Assembly (NCBI GenBank): GCA_937892095.1
Contig: CALAVC010000030.1
Coordinates: 1 to 5,675, forward strand
Direction of reading: 5' to 3'
Source: an uncultured Bacteroidales bacterium
GTDB lineage: Bacteria > Bacteroidota > Bacteroidia > Bacteroidales > Marinilabiliaceae
Length of the DNA: 5,675 nt
Of this stretch, positions 1 to 5,675 are shown in pieces (within the stretch, counting starts at the first letter, position 1; each line of letters opens with the position of its first letter). Under the pieces are notes generated by a model. That model saw only the letters and a list, made by a program, of their open reading frames with translations. It was not told the DNA's origin and searched no databases. Both the position numbers and the translations under genes were made by a program.

Positions 1-710
1 TACTTCCGTTTTAAATGAAAAATGATTTCTGAATAAGCATTCTTATTTTTTTCTGTTCTATTAAGTACAGGACGTTTGAATTGCTCTACAATCTGCATTT
101 CTGCTTTGTTCGCAATAGTTGGATAGAGATTATATTTGTCGTTTGCTACCAAAAAAACATCATAATCATCGACCATATATTTTTTACAATTGTTAAGAAC
201 AGCAGAGATGCCTTCTACGTATGATTGTTGAGCTTCTGATTTTTGCCCTTTGTACAAAGGACCTATTTCAAGTTCATCGTTGCGCTTAAACCCGAACAAA
301 TCGTAAGCGTAAGCATGCTGTTCATGGTAATCTATTAAACCTACGTATGGCGGTGATGAAAAAATGCCTTTTATTTTTTTTGATTTAACTAAGTCGGCAA
401 AATCTTGGTTGATAGATTCCAATTGATCAATAATGTTAATTGACCGGCTATCTCCTGTTATACAATATTGATAAGTTTGGGTTCTGAGTGCATCAAAAAT
501 CTGTAACCTTTTAATGGTATCTTTTGTATATGTTTCCCACCATTTCAGAATAGAAAATAAAGGTTTACACATTTTGCCATGCTTATGACAATAATATGTA
601 GTTGTAACAGGTTCTAATAATGTAGCCAAATCAGCGTGGGTAGTAGCACGACAACTACGAATTGTTCGACTTAATATAACGCTAATTATTTTTTTTGTTG
701 ATTGATTTTG
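1..710 (-). pseudogene. 5'-truncated DNA methyltransferase, C-terminal catalytic half (also runs off the left edge)
   Basis: The minus strand is open in one frame from an in-frame stop at 744-746 to the window edge. Recognisable family sequence starts near 695. It contains RSCRATTHADLATL (about 618-659), a CxxHxxxxC stretch in YYCHKHGKMC, GDSR, and the catalytic motif IV SSPPY (345-359), followed by DYHEQHAYAYDLFGF, VANDKYNLYP and a C-terminal FKRPVLNRT...IFHL. This is the pattern of beta-type N4-cytosine or N6-adenine methyltransferases from restriction-modification systems. Full-length relatives, from general knowledge, carry a HPYPAKF-type start and a DPFxGSGT AdoMet loop upstream; both are missing. 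No ATG occurs in any frame between 719 and 581, and the first in-frame ATG (570-572) lies inside the conserved part. The segment is clearly AT-richer than the lyase gene, consistent with transfer. I infer an inactive remnant. A split two-subunit enzyme or an assembly join are alternatives. Only a few C-terminal residues should lie beyond the left edge. Confidence 0.82.
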
Positions 711-718
711 TATTTGTT
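689..718. other. Junction between lyase gene end and methyltransferase remnant
   Basis: The lyase stop codon occupies 719-721, and recognisable methyltransferase sequence begins about 25 bases further on, at about 695. Between them lies only low-complexity A/T sequence, including a run of eight T on the plus strand (689-696). There is no hairpin terminator for the lyase and no promoter or start codon for the methyltransferase. The abrupt change from a complete gene end to the middle of another family suggests a recombination or deletion endpoint. No insertion sequence or obvious target-site duplication is visible here. Confidence 0.45.
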
Positions 719-3622
719 TTATTTTTTCAAGATTAGGCTGCTCTTATATGAGCCGTCGGAGAGTTGCATGCGGACGACGTAAAGTCCGTTGGTTGGTGAG
801 ATGACTTTTTGTCCGCCGAGAGTGAAATATTCGAGGCTTACGACATCGGCAGAAGCAACAGAGGTAAGAATGGCGGAAGTGCTTGTATTGCCACTGGTTG
901 TACCCGATTTATAAAGATTGCGTATTTCGCCGAGCGAGAGGGCAGATGCAAAAAGCTTGAACTCGTCGATGACGCCAGTGAATGGTTCGTCATTTTTACC
1001 TGCGTCCATAGAGTTGCCGATGGTTATGCCCGTCTGCTTGCCCATGGGATAGTCGAAGAATTTGACAAAGGCATTTGAGAGGACGAGAGAGCCGTCGAGG
1101 TAGAACTCCATTTGTTGGTTTTCTTGGTTGCGAACAAATACAAGGTGGTGCCACGTATTGTCGAAAATTTCGGAGAAAGTGGTGGCAGATGTGCTGGTTG
1201 CAATTTTCATTTCTTGCTTGTTGCTGCCACGCTTGGCGACAAAATATAGTACGCCACCACGAGCTTCGACGCCGACCCACTGCGGAGTAGACCAATCGCC
1301 TTTGTGCCACAAGTAGGCAGAGCCATAGAAAGAGCCTGCACTCTTCATCCACATAGAGACTGTAAAAGAAGCTGCTGGGTCTTTGTAGACGGTCGTGCCA
1401 CCTTCGGTGGCTGTACCACCAGTGATTTGCAACCCTTCGTAGTAGGGCACACGAAGACCTGCAGAAGCCGTGCTCTCTGTGGCGAGTGGGAACACGAAGC
1501 CATTTTGCAAGTGAGCCGATTGAAAGTCGGCTGTAAGGTTGTCTATTTCGGCATCGACTGGCGTGCCAGCAGCTGCGAGTTCGAGAGCATGAGGAGCATA
1601 GTTTTTGGTGTCGACATCGAGAGGGAGATAGAGAATGGGGTCTTTTTCGACAAGCGTCTGCGTGCTAAACGACCATACGTCGCCAGTGGTGGTGCCTTGA
1701 GCGTTGACGGCATCTATGCGCCAATAGTATGTCTTATTGGGGTCGATGGTCATTATGCGATACTTGATAGAAACAGGGTTGCCATTGTTTTGAGCGACAA
1801 GATTGTCGGCCGAAGTGCCCCAATAGACAATAAATTTCGACGTGCCACTGTCTTCGTTTGGCTCTACGTTGGCCCACTCTATGCGATATTGCTGACTGGC
1901 AGAGGTGTTGACCACTTCGCCGTCGGCAGGCGTAACAACAGTACACTTATTGGGCAGAGCTGGCAGGTTCTTGGTAGTTATGGTTAGTTCGTCGGAGTAG
2001 ACACTCTCTTTACCATCGGCACCGAGGGCTTTCATGCGGAAGGTGTAGGCGGTGCCTTCGGAAAGACCATTAACGACAAAAGAAGTAACATTAGCCTCGG
2101 TGGTGGTAAGGGCTGTCCATTCGGAGTTGACTTTTTGTTCGATTACGAAACCTGTTTCGTCGTCTTGTCGGTCGGACCAAGAGAGTGTTACGCTATTGGT
2201 TGTAGCCTCGCCACGCATGACGCTTGGACCAGCAAAGAAAGGCTGTGGCGAATCGATGCTATTGATGTAGTTTTCGATGTTGGCATAGCCGTTGGCTGCA
2301 ATGGTCATAGCATCGTCGACAGACGGGTCGGTGCCATTGGCTGCTTCCCACTGGTCTGGCATGCCATCGCCGTCGGAGTCGGTAAGAGACGTGCCGATGC
2401 GGATGTCGCCAGGGCCGCCTACGGGAAATTGAGTAAGGTTGGTCTCGTCTTGAATGATGGTGCCACTGAGGCCAAGCGAAGTGAGTTCACCCACTACATA
2501 TTCATCGACTTCATCGCGAATGGGGAGTGAAGCACCGACATTGTCTACAACCCACTGATAGGCATCGGCTGCAGACATTTTGTTGTCGATGGCAGGAATA
2601 GATTCGGGAGCTTGAGCAAGGAACGTGGGTGAGCCACTGCAATATGTGTCCCAGTTGCTTTGTGTGATTTCGTTCCCGCCAAGCAGTCCGTCTTTATCGC
2701 TATCGTACATATTGCCGACGCAGTAAGTGCTAAAATTGCTATTACCACCAGTGAAAGGACGCGTAGGGCTCATCTCGACAAGCTGACCGTAGGCAATTGT
2801 GCCATCGTCTTGCGCGACGTTCTGATAGTTGACAACAGGACCGACAATGAAGTAGTTGTTTTCAATGCTTGTCAGGCTCTTGCCTTCGCTTTCGCCGCCC
2901 ATGTTGTAGGCCGCACCGCTACCCCAGTTGTAGACGACATTGTTGACGAACTGGTTAAGACCTTTGACTTTGGGGTTGCGAGTTTTGTTGTCGATGTAGA
3001 GGTTGCGATAGATGGTGATGCCGTTTTCGGTATTGGTTTGTATAAGTCCGCCACAAGAGTGGTTTTGCAGTCCCTGACCGATTATGCTGTTCTGAATGGT
3101 GATGTTTTGGGCAGAGGTGCTGTTGATAGAGAAGTTTTCGTCGCGTCCCCAGCAGACCGACATGTGGTCGAAAATCATGTTGGTGCTTTCGCCCGAAATG
3201 CCGACTGCGTCTTTCCCGTCGGTGCCGATGATGCCATAGCGGACACGCAGATAGCGACAGATGATGTTAGTCTTGTCGGAGATGGCGAGTCGGTCGCCAT
3301 AGATTGCGATGCCGTCGCCCGGTGCTGTTTGCCCAGCAATGGTTAGGTTGCTAGAGAGGGTTATGGGCGACTGTGGTCTTATGATGCCCGACACATCGAA
3401 AACAATTATTCGGTTGGGTTGGCTGACGGCATCGCGGAAAGAGCCAGTGCCACTATCGTTGAGATTGGTAACATGATAGACAGAGCCAGCGCGCCCACCT
3501 GTGGCATACTTGCCGAAGCCTTCGGCACCCGGGAAGGCAACGAGTGGCGAATCGTCGGCATGAGCTATGGCGGAGCTTAGGAGCGAGGCACACGCAATAG
3601 CTAAAGTGTTAATTTTATGCAT
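719..3622 (-). CDS. Secreted multidomain pectate lyase (PL1-like) with FN3, LamG and T9SS-type tail
   Basis: This 967-residue protein probably cleaves de-esterified pectin (polygalacturonate) by calcium-dependent beta-elimination at the cell surface or outside the cell. Residues 1-22 form a signal peptide without a lipobox cysteine (cut near AHA|DD). Residues 28-400 match the PL1-like right-handed beta-helix: FPGAEGFGKYATGG, FDHMSVCWGRDENFSI (151-166) and TRNPKVKG (214-221), whose R215 fits the catalytic arginine of the RxP motif. EF-hand-type loops lie at 307-318 and 415-426. Fibronectin-III (about 463-550) and a second FN3/Ig-like module (about 555-655) follow, then a LamG/concanavalin-like module (about 660-905; WHHLVFV, YLDGSLV, GVIDEFKLF). 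The tail 920-967 (LEYFTLGGQKV, GLYVVRM, SSLILKK) resembles a Por-secretion/type IX sorting domain. An in-frame TAA shortly upstream supports the start at 3622. Exact substrate and PL subfamily are uncertain. It is divergent from the E1-cysE unit and probably not co-regulated with it. Confidence 0.9.
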   Translation of the reverse strand: MHKINTLAIACASLLSSAIAHADDSPLVAFPGAEGFGKYATGGRAGSVYHVTNLNDSGTGSFRDAVSQPNRIIVFDVSGIIRPQSPITLSSNLTIAGQTAPGDGIAIYGDRLAISDKTNIICRYLRVRYGIIGTDGKDAVGISGESTNMIFDHMSVCWGRDENFSINSTSAQNITIQNSIIGQGLQNHSCGGLIQTNTENGITIYRNLYIDNKTRNPKVKGLNQFVNNVVYNWGSGAAYNMGGESEGKSLTSIENNYFIVGPVVNYQNVAQDDGTIAYGQLVEMSPTRPFTGGNSNFSTYCVGNMYDSDKDGLLGGNEITQSNWDTYCSGSPTFLAQAPESIPAIDNKMSAADAYQWVVDNVGASLPIRDEVDEYVVGELTSLGLSGTIIQDETNLTQFPVGGPGDIRIGTSLTDSDGDGMPDQWEAANGTDPSVDDAMTIAANGYANIENYINSIDSPQPFFAGPSVMRGEATTNSVTLSWSDRQDDETGFVIEQKVNSEWTALTTTEANVTSFVVNGLSEGTAYTFRMKALGADGKESVYSDELTITTKNLPALPNKCTVVTPADGEVVNTSASQQYRIEWANVEPNEDSGTSKFIVYWGTSADNLVAQNNGNPVSIKYRIMTIDPNKTYYWRIDAVNAQGTTTGDVWSFSTQTLVEKDPILYLPLDVDTKNYAPHALELAAAGTPVDAEIDNLTADFQSAHLQNGFVFPLATESTASAGLRVPYYEGLQITGGTATEGGTTVYKDPAASFTVSMWMKSAGSFYGSAYLWHKGDWSTPQWVGVEARGGVLYFVAKRGSNKQEMKIATSTSATTFSEIFDNTWHHLVFVRNQENQQMEFYLDGSLVLSNAFVKFFDYPMGKQTGITIGNSMDAGKNDEPFTGVIDEFKLFASALSLGEIRNLYKSGTTSGNTSTSAILTSVASADVVSLEYFTLGGQKVISPTNGLYVVRMQLSDGSYKSSLILKK

Positions 3623-3651
3623 TTGTTTAGTAGATTAATTTCATTTCTTAA

Positions 3652-3659
3652 CAAAAATA
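3652..3659 (-). promoter_or_regulatory. Candidate -7 box for the pectate lyase gene
   Basis: On the minus strand this reads TATTTTTG, an exact match to the Bacteroidetes -7 consensus TAnnTTTG, placed so that transcription would begin roughly 20-25 bases before the lyase ATG. No clear TTG/TTTG -33 element stands 19-21 bases upstream, so this is a composition-prone match in an AT-rich stretch. Confidence 0.3.
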
Positions 3660-3725
3660 ACGAAATAGCGCCAATTAAACACGTAATAGCATCATATTGT
3701 GAGGCACAAGAAGACCTTAAAAACT

Positions 3726-3733
3726 TAATTTTG
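3726..3733 (+). promoter_or_regulatory. Candidate -7 box for the E1-like gene and cysE
   Basis: TAATTTTG matches the Bacteroidetes -7 consensus TAnnTTTG and lies 19 bases before the ATG at 3753, which would give a very short leader. The nearest upstream TTG (3697-3699) is 26 bases away, longer than the usual spacing, so the -33 element is weak or absent. The rest of the 130-bp divergent region (3623-3752) shows no strong hairpin, palindrome or ribosome binding site. Confidence 0.35.
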
Positions 3734-3752
3734 CAAGACGAGATAGAAATCG

Positions 3753-4493
3753 ATGTACGACTTTACAGAAGAAGAGATTAGAAGATATAGCCGAAACATG
3801 TTACTGGCAGGCTTCGGCACGAAAGAGCAAGACAAACTACGAAGCGCACGCGTTCTGATTGTTGGTGCTGGAGGGCTTGGTTCGCCAGTGGCGCTCTACT
3901 TGGTGGCGGCAGGCGTTGGGACGATTGGCTTGGTGGATTACGACACGGTGGACGTGAGTAATTTGCAAAGGCAAATATTGCACACGACACGCGATATTGA
4001 CCGACCCAAAGTGGCTTCGGCTGAGGAGAAGCTACGAGCGATAAACCCACACGTAAGTGTAGAGGTATGGGCTACGGCACTTGACCAAAACAATGCAGAA
4101 AACATTGTTGGACGATATGACTTCGTGGTGGAAGCTACGGACAACTTGGAGGCGAAGTTTTTGGTGAACGACGTGTGCGTGAGGATGGGCAAAGCCTATT
4201 CGCATGGAGGGATAGCCGACTATGGTGGCGAGGCTATGACACACGTGGCAGGCACGGCATGCTTGAGGTGTGTGTATGGCGCACCACCACCCGACGATAC
4301 GAAAAAAAAGATTGGTGTGTTGGGGTCGGTGGCAGGACTTATTGGTTCGGTGCAGGCAACAGAAACAATAAAATATTTTACGGGCATAGGACAATTGCTT
4401 ACGGACAAACTGTTGGTTGTAGACGCAGCAGACATGACATTCGCAAAGATGAATGTCGGACGGAATCCGCAATGCCCTGTGTGTAAACAATAA
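3753..4493 (+). CDS. HesA/MoeB/ThiF-family E1-like adenylyltransferase
   Basis: This 246-residue cytoplasmic enzyme should use ATP to adenylate the C-terminal glycine of a ubiquitin-like sulfur carrier (ThiS, MoaD or CysO type). Visible motifs: N-terminal RRYSRNMLLAGFG with R14, nucleotide loop GAGGLGS (38-44), D62, SNLQRQ with R73, K86, and ATDN with D130, which fall at or close to the MoeB numbering. A zinc site is formed by CLRC (170/173) and CPVC (241/244). There is no C-terminal rhodanese domain. The ThiF-type catalytic cysteine before GVxG is replaced by KKK in TKKKIGVLG (183-191), so MoeB-like chemistry fits better than classical ThiF. The start is fixed by an in-frame TAG three codons upstream (3744-3746), with no strong Shine-Dalgarno. 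It ends in tandem TAA TAG, 18 bp before cysE, suggesting co-transcription. The partner carrier is not in the window, so moeB, thiF or a cysteine-pathway role cannot be separated. Confidence 0.92.
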   Translation: MYDFTEEEIRRYSRNMLLAGFGTKEQDKLRSARVLIVGAGGLGSPVALYLVAAGVGTIGLVDYDTVDVSNLQRQILHTTRDIDRPKVASAEEKLRAINPHVSVEVWATALDQNNAENIVGRYDFVVEATDNLEAKFLVNDVCVRMGKAYSHGGIADYGGEAMTHVAGTACLRCVYGAPPPDDTKKKIGVLGSVAGLIGSVQATETIKYFTGIGQLLTDKLLVVDAADMTFAKMNVGRNPQCPVCKQ

Positions 4494-4511
4494 TAGACAA
4501 CATAGACATAA

Positions 4512-5414
4512 ATGGAACAAAAAGTTGTAGATAGGCTTACCGAAATGGTTGGACGGCTGTCGGAGATTTCGGACGGAGAAGAGAAGTCGGGCAAGTGCAG
4601 CACCATTTTGCCGTCGGTGAGCGAGATTGAGAAGATTGTGGCCATAATAAAGAACATTATCTTCCCACGATTTTTCGACCACCCTGAAGCTGCAGGGGCT
4701 ATACGTTCGTACTACATTGGCATGAACGTGGAACAGCTATATTCGCTACTGAGCACTCAGATTGCCCGAGGGCTGGTGTTTGGCACCGATGAGTGCGAAC
4801 GGAGCGTTGCCGACAAAGCAGAAGAGATTGCGCTGAAATTTATAGAAAGCCTTAGCGAGATAAAACGACTGCTGTATACCGACGTGGAGGCTATGGTGCA
4901 CAACGACCCAGCAGTAAAGTCGAGTGGCGAAGTGATATTTTGCTATCCAATGGTGGAAGCGATGACACACTATAGAGTGGCGCACAAGCTACTGACGATG
5001 TCGGTGCCGATAATCCCACGCATAATAAGTGAGTTGGCACATTCGAAGACAGGGATAGACATACACCCGGGAGCAGTGATTGGCGACCACTTTTGCATAG
5101 ACCATGGCACAGGCGTTGTCATTGGCGAGACGTGTATTATAGGCAGCCATGTGATGTTGTATCAGGGCGTAACGCTTGGAGCAAAGAGCTTTACGTATGG
5201 CGACGATGGCGTGCCACTAAACGTGCCACGCCACCCTATTATAGAAGACAACGTGACGATATACTCCAACACATCGGTCTTGGGCAGAATTACGATAGGA
5301 CATGACACTGTGATTGGCGGCAACGTATGGCAGACTCGAAGCGTGGCACCACATTCGCTGATTGTACAAGGGAAAGCTATGAGCACAACGTTTATGGACG
5401 GTGCTGGGATATAA
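4512..5414 (+). CDS. cysE: Serine O-acetyltransferase (EpsC-type)
   Basis: It transfers acetyl from acetyl-CoA to L-serine, giving O-acetylserine, the first committed step of cysteine synthesis in the cytoplasm. The 300 residues comprise a helical N-terminal domain (about 1-170) with YTDVEAMVHNDPA (substrate Asp probably D132), then a left-handed beta-helix of hexapeptide repeats (about 177-285). Catalytic residues by family alignment are D183 and H198 (GIDIHPGA and DHGTG, 15 apart as in E. coli CysE) and the R240-H241 pair in PRHPI. The CoA region GETCIIG and GVTLGAKS is intact. The C-terminus ends in isoleucine (DGAGI), like the CysE tails that insert into cysteine synthase CysK. TAA immediately precedes the ATG, so no upstream start in this frame is possible. 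It follows the E1-like gene by 18 bp and is closed by a terminator. The gene looks complete and functional. Confidence 0.95.
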   Translation: MEQKVVDRLTEMVGRLSEISDGEEKSGKCSTILPSVSEIEKIVAIIKNIIFPRFFDHPEAAGAIRSYYIGMNVEQLYSLLSTQIARGLVFGTDECERSVADKAEEIALKFIESLSEIKRLLYTDVEAMVHNDPAVKSSGEVIFCYPMVEAMTHYRVAHKLLTMSVPIIPRIISELAHSKTGIDIHPGAVIGDHFCIDHGTGVVIGETCIIGSHVMLYQGVTLGAKSFTYGDDGVPLNVPRHPIIEDNVTIYSNTSVLGRITIGHDTVIGGNVWQTRSVAPHSLIVQGKAMSTTFMDGAGI

Positions 5415-5435
5415 AAGCGAACAAAAATATAGAGG

Positions 5436-5483
5436 CGTTAAGGGTTAGCATCTTAGAAGAGATGCTAACCCTTAACGGTTTTT
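5436..5483 (+). terminator. Rho-independent terminator after cysE
   Basis: A perfect 18-bp inverted repeat (5436-5453 pairing with 5460-5477) surrounds a six-base loop TAGAAG. It is followed by G and five T (5479-5483), starting 22 bases after the cysE stop. This fits an intrinsic terminator for the E1-cysE unit. A run of five A lies to the left of the stem (5422-5426), about ten bases away, so weak termination from the other strand is also possible. Confidence 0.88.
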
Positions 5484-5544
5484 AAGTATAGGAATTTGCT
5501 TGTAGTCGGATATGACACAGTAAAGATTTAGTCCAAATTAAGTA

Positions 5545-5575
5545 TTGCCAAAGCGTATCGCATGCGATAATTTTG
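5545..5575 (+). promoter_or_regulatory. Bacteroidetes-type promoter at the right edge
   Basis: TTG at 5545-5547, a 20-base spacer and TAATTTTG at 5568-5575 together fit the Bacteroidetes -33/-7 pattern (TTG, about 20 bases, TAnnTTTG). This is the best-spaced promoter candidate in the window. It points rightward, independent of cysE because the terminator lies between, towards the ATG at 5615 with a leader of about 30 bases. Confidence 0.45.
5556..5569. repeat. Perfect 14-bp palindrome TATCGCATGCGATA, possible operator
   Basis: The sequence is its own exact reverse complement. It sits in the spacer of the candidate promoter and overlaps the first two bases of its -7 box, where a dimeric repressor would block RNA polymerase. 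A hairpin in RNA is unlikely if transcription starts downstream of it. The regulator is not identifiable from this window. Confidence 0.5.
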
Positions 5576-5614
5576 CCGTACAACAATAGGAAACAACACA
5601 CTTATCTGAACAGA

Positions 5615-5675
5615 ATGGCAAAAAAAGGTTTATAGGTCAAAATGCAGGCTACGAGGTATCCTCAGCCCTTTGTTT
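5615..5675 (+). other. Possible start of a further gene, broken or frameshifted at an A-run (partial)
   Basis: An ATG at 5615 downstream of the candidate promoter opens MAKKGL and then meets TAG at 5633-5635. The codons run through seven A (5620-5626). If that run were one base longer, the frame would continue to the window edge as MAKKRFIGQNAGYEVSSALC. A second ATG at 5642, in the original frame, is also open to the edge (MQATRYPQPFV). I recognise neither peptide. This could be a sequencing error, a phase-variable start, a short leader peptide, or non-coding sequence. About 60 bases are too few to decide. Confidence 0.2.
5646..5668. repeat. Short imperfect hairpin near the right edge
   Basis: AGGCT and GAGG pair with CCTC and AGCC(C)T around a TAT loop, with an AC bulge and one extra C. 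It is followed by TTTG and then TTT at the window end. It could be a leader hairpin or attenuator, or chance; the downstream sequence is not visible. Confidence 0.25.

Noticed and set aside
1..572. Methyltransferase as an intact small protein starting at the ATG at 570-572
   Set aside because: Clear family sequence (RSCRATTHADLATL) continues in the same frame upstream of that ATG, and the AdoMet-binding half is missing, so this is not a natural start.
307..600. CRISPR array or tandem repeats in the AT-rich left end
   Set aside because: No regularly spaced direct repeats are visible, and the region is explained by coding sequence on the minus strand.
1304..1987. 227-codon open frame on the plus strand
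   Set aside because: It lies wholly antisense to the lyase gene, its translation has no recognisable domain and odd composition, and the minus-strand protein is continuous and domain-rich here.
2660..3346. 228-codon open frame on the plus strand
   Set aside because: It is antisense to the lyase catalytic domain, with a repetitive Val/Ala/Asp-rich translation typical of a complementary-strand shadow.
3623..3752. Riboswitch (for example TPP or SAM) ahead of the sulfur-related genes
   Set aside because: The candidate leader is very short, and I see no conserved riboswitch core or paired-helix pattern in this divergent region.
4032..4682. 216-codon open frame on the minus strand
   Set aside because: It spans the E1-like gene end and the cysE start on the opposite strand. 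Its Cys/His/Arg-rich translation has no recognisable domain, and both plus-strand genes are intact.
5484..5675. tRNA gene downstream of cysE
   Set aside because: No cloverleaf arms, TTCGANTC-like T-loop or acceptor pairing could be found on either strand.

Overview
The window looks like a piece of a Bacteroidetes chromosome, most likely order Bacteroidales (Prevotella/Bacteroides-like). This is inferred from a multidomain pectate lyase with a Por-secretion-type C-terminal tail, an EpsC-type serine acetyltransferase of about 300 residues with a long helical N-terminus, the lack of clear Shine-Dalgarno sequences, and several matches to the Bacteroidetes -7 box TAnnTTTG. Nothing here allows a species call.

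Layout. Positions 1-710 (minus strand, AT-rich) encode the C-terminal half of a (S)PPY-type DNA methyltransferase. Its AdoMet-binding N-terminal half and any ATG start are missing, and it abuts the stop codon of the next gene upstream on the same strand. Positions 719-3622 (minus) hold a complete 967-residue secreted pectate lyase: signal peptide, PL1-like beta-helix, two EF-hand-type calcium loops, two fibronectin-III/Ig-like modules, a LamG-like module and a type IX secretion-like tail. A divergent intergenic region of about 130 bp follows. It leads on the plus strand to a HesA/MoeB/ThiF-type E1-like adenylyltransferase (3753-4493) and, 18 bp later, serine O-acetyltransferase CysE (4512-5414). 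A long perfect stem followed by a T-run (5436-5483) ends this two-gene unit. The last 190 bases contain no intact gene. They hold a good candidate Bacteroidetes promoter with a 14-bp palindrome in its spacer, then an ATG whose reading frame closes after six codons next to a run of seven A.

How the parts fit. The E1-like gene and cysE look like one sulfur/cysteine unit: CysE makes O-acetylserine, and E1-like enzymes activate ubiquitin-like sulfur carriers that can supply sulfide for cysteine, thiamin or molybdopterin. No sulfur carrier gene, JAMM peptidase or cysteine synthase is in view, so the pathway link is inference. The pectate lyase is an independent plant-polysaccharide function. The methyltransferase remnant points to past recombination, or to an assembly join, near position 700-720.

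I see no convincing new multi-gene system. The points most worth a second look are the methyltransferase/lyase junction, the E1-cysE pairing, and the palindrome-containing promoter before the broken start at the right edge.
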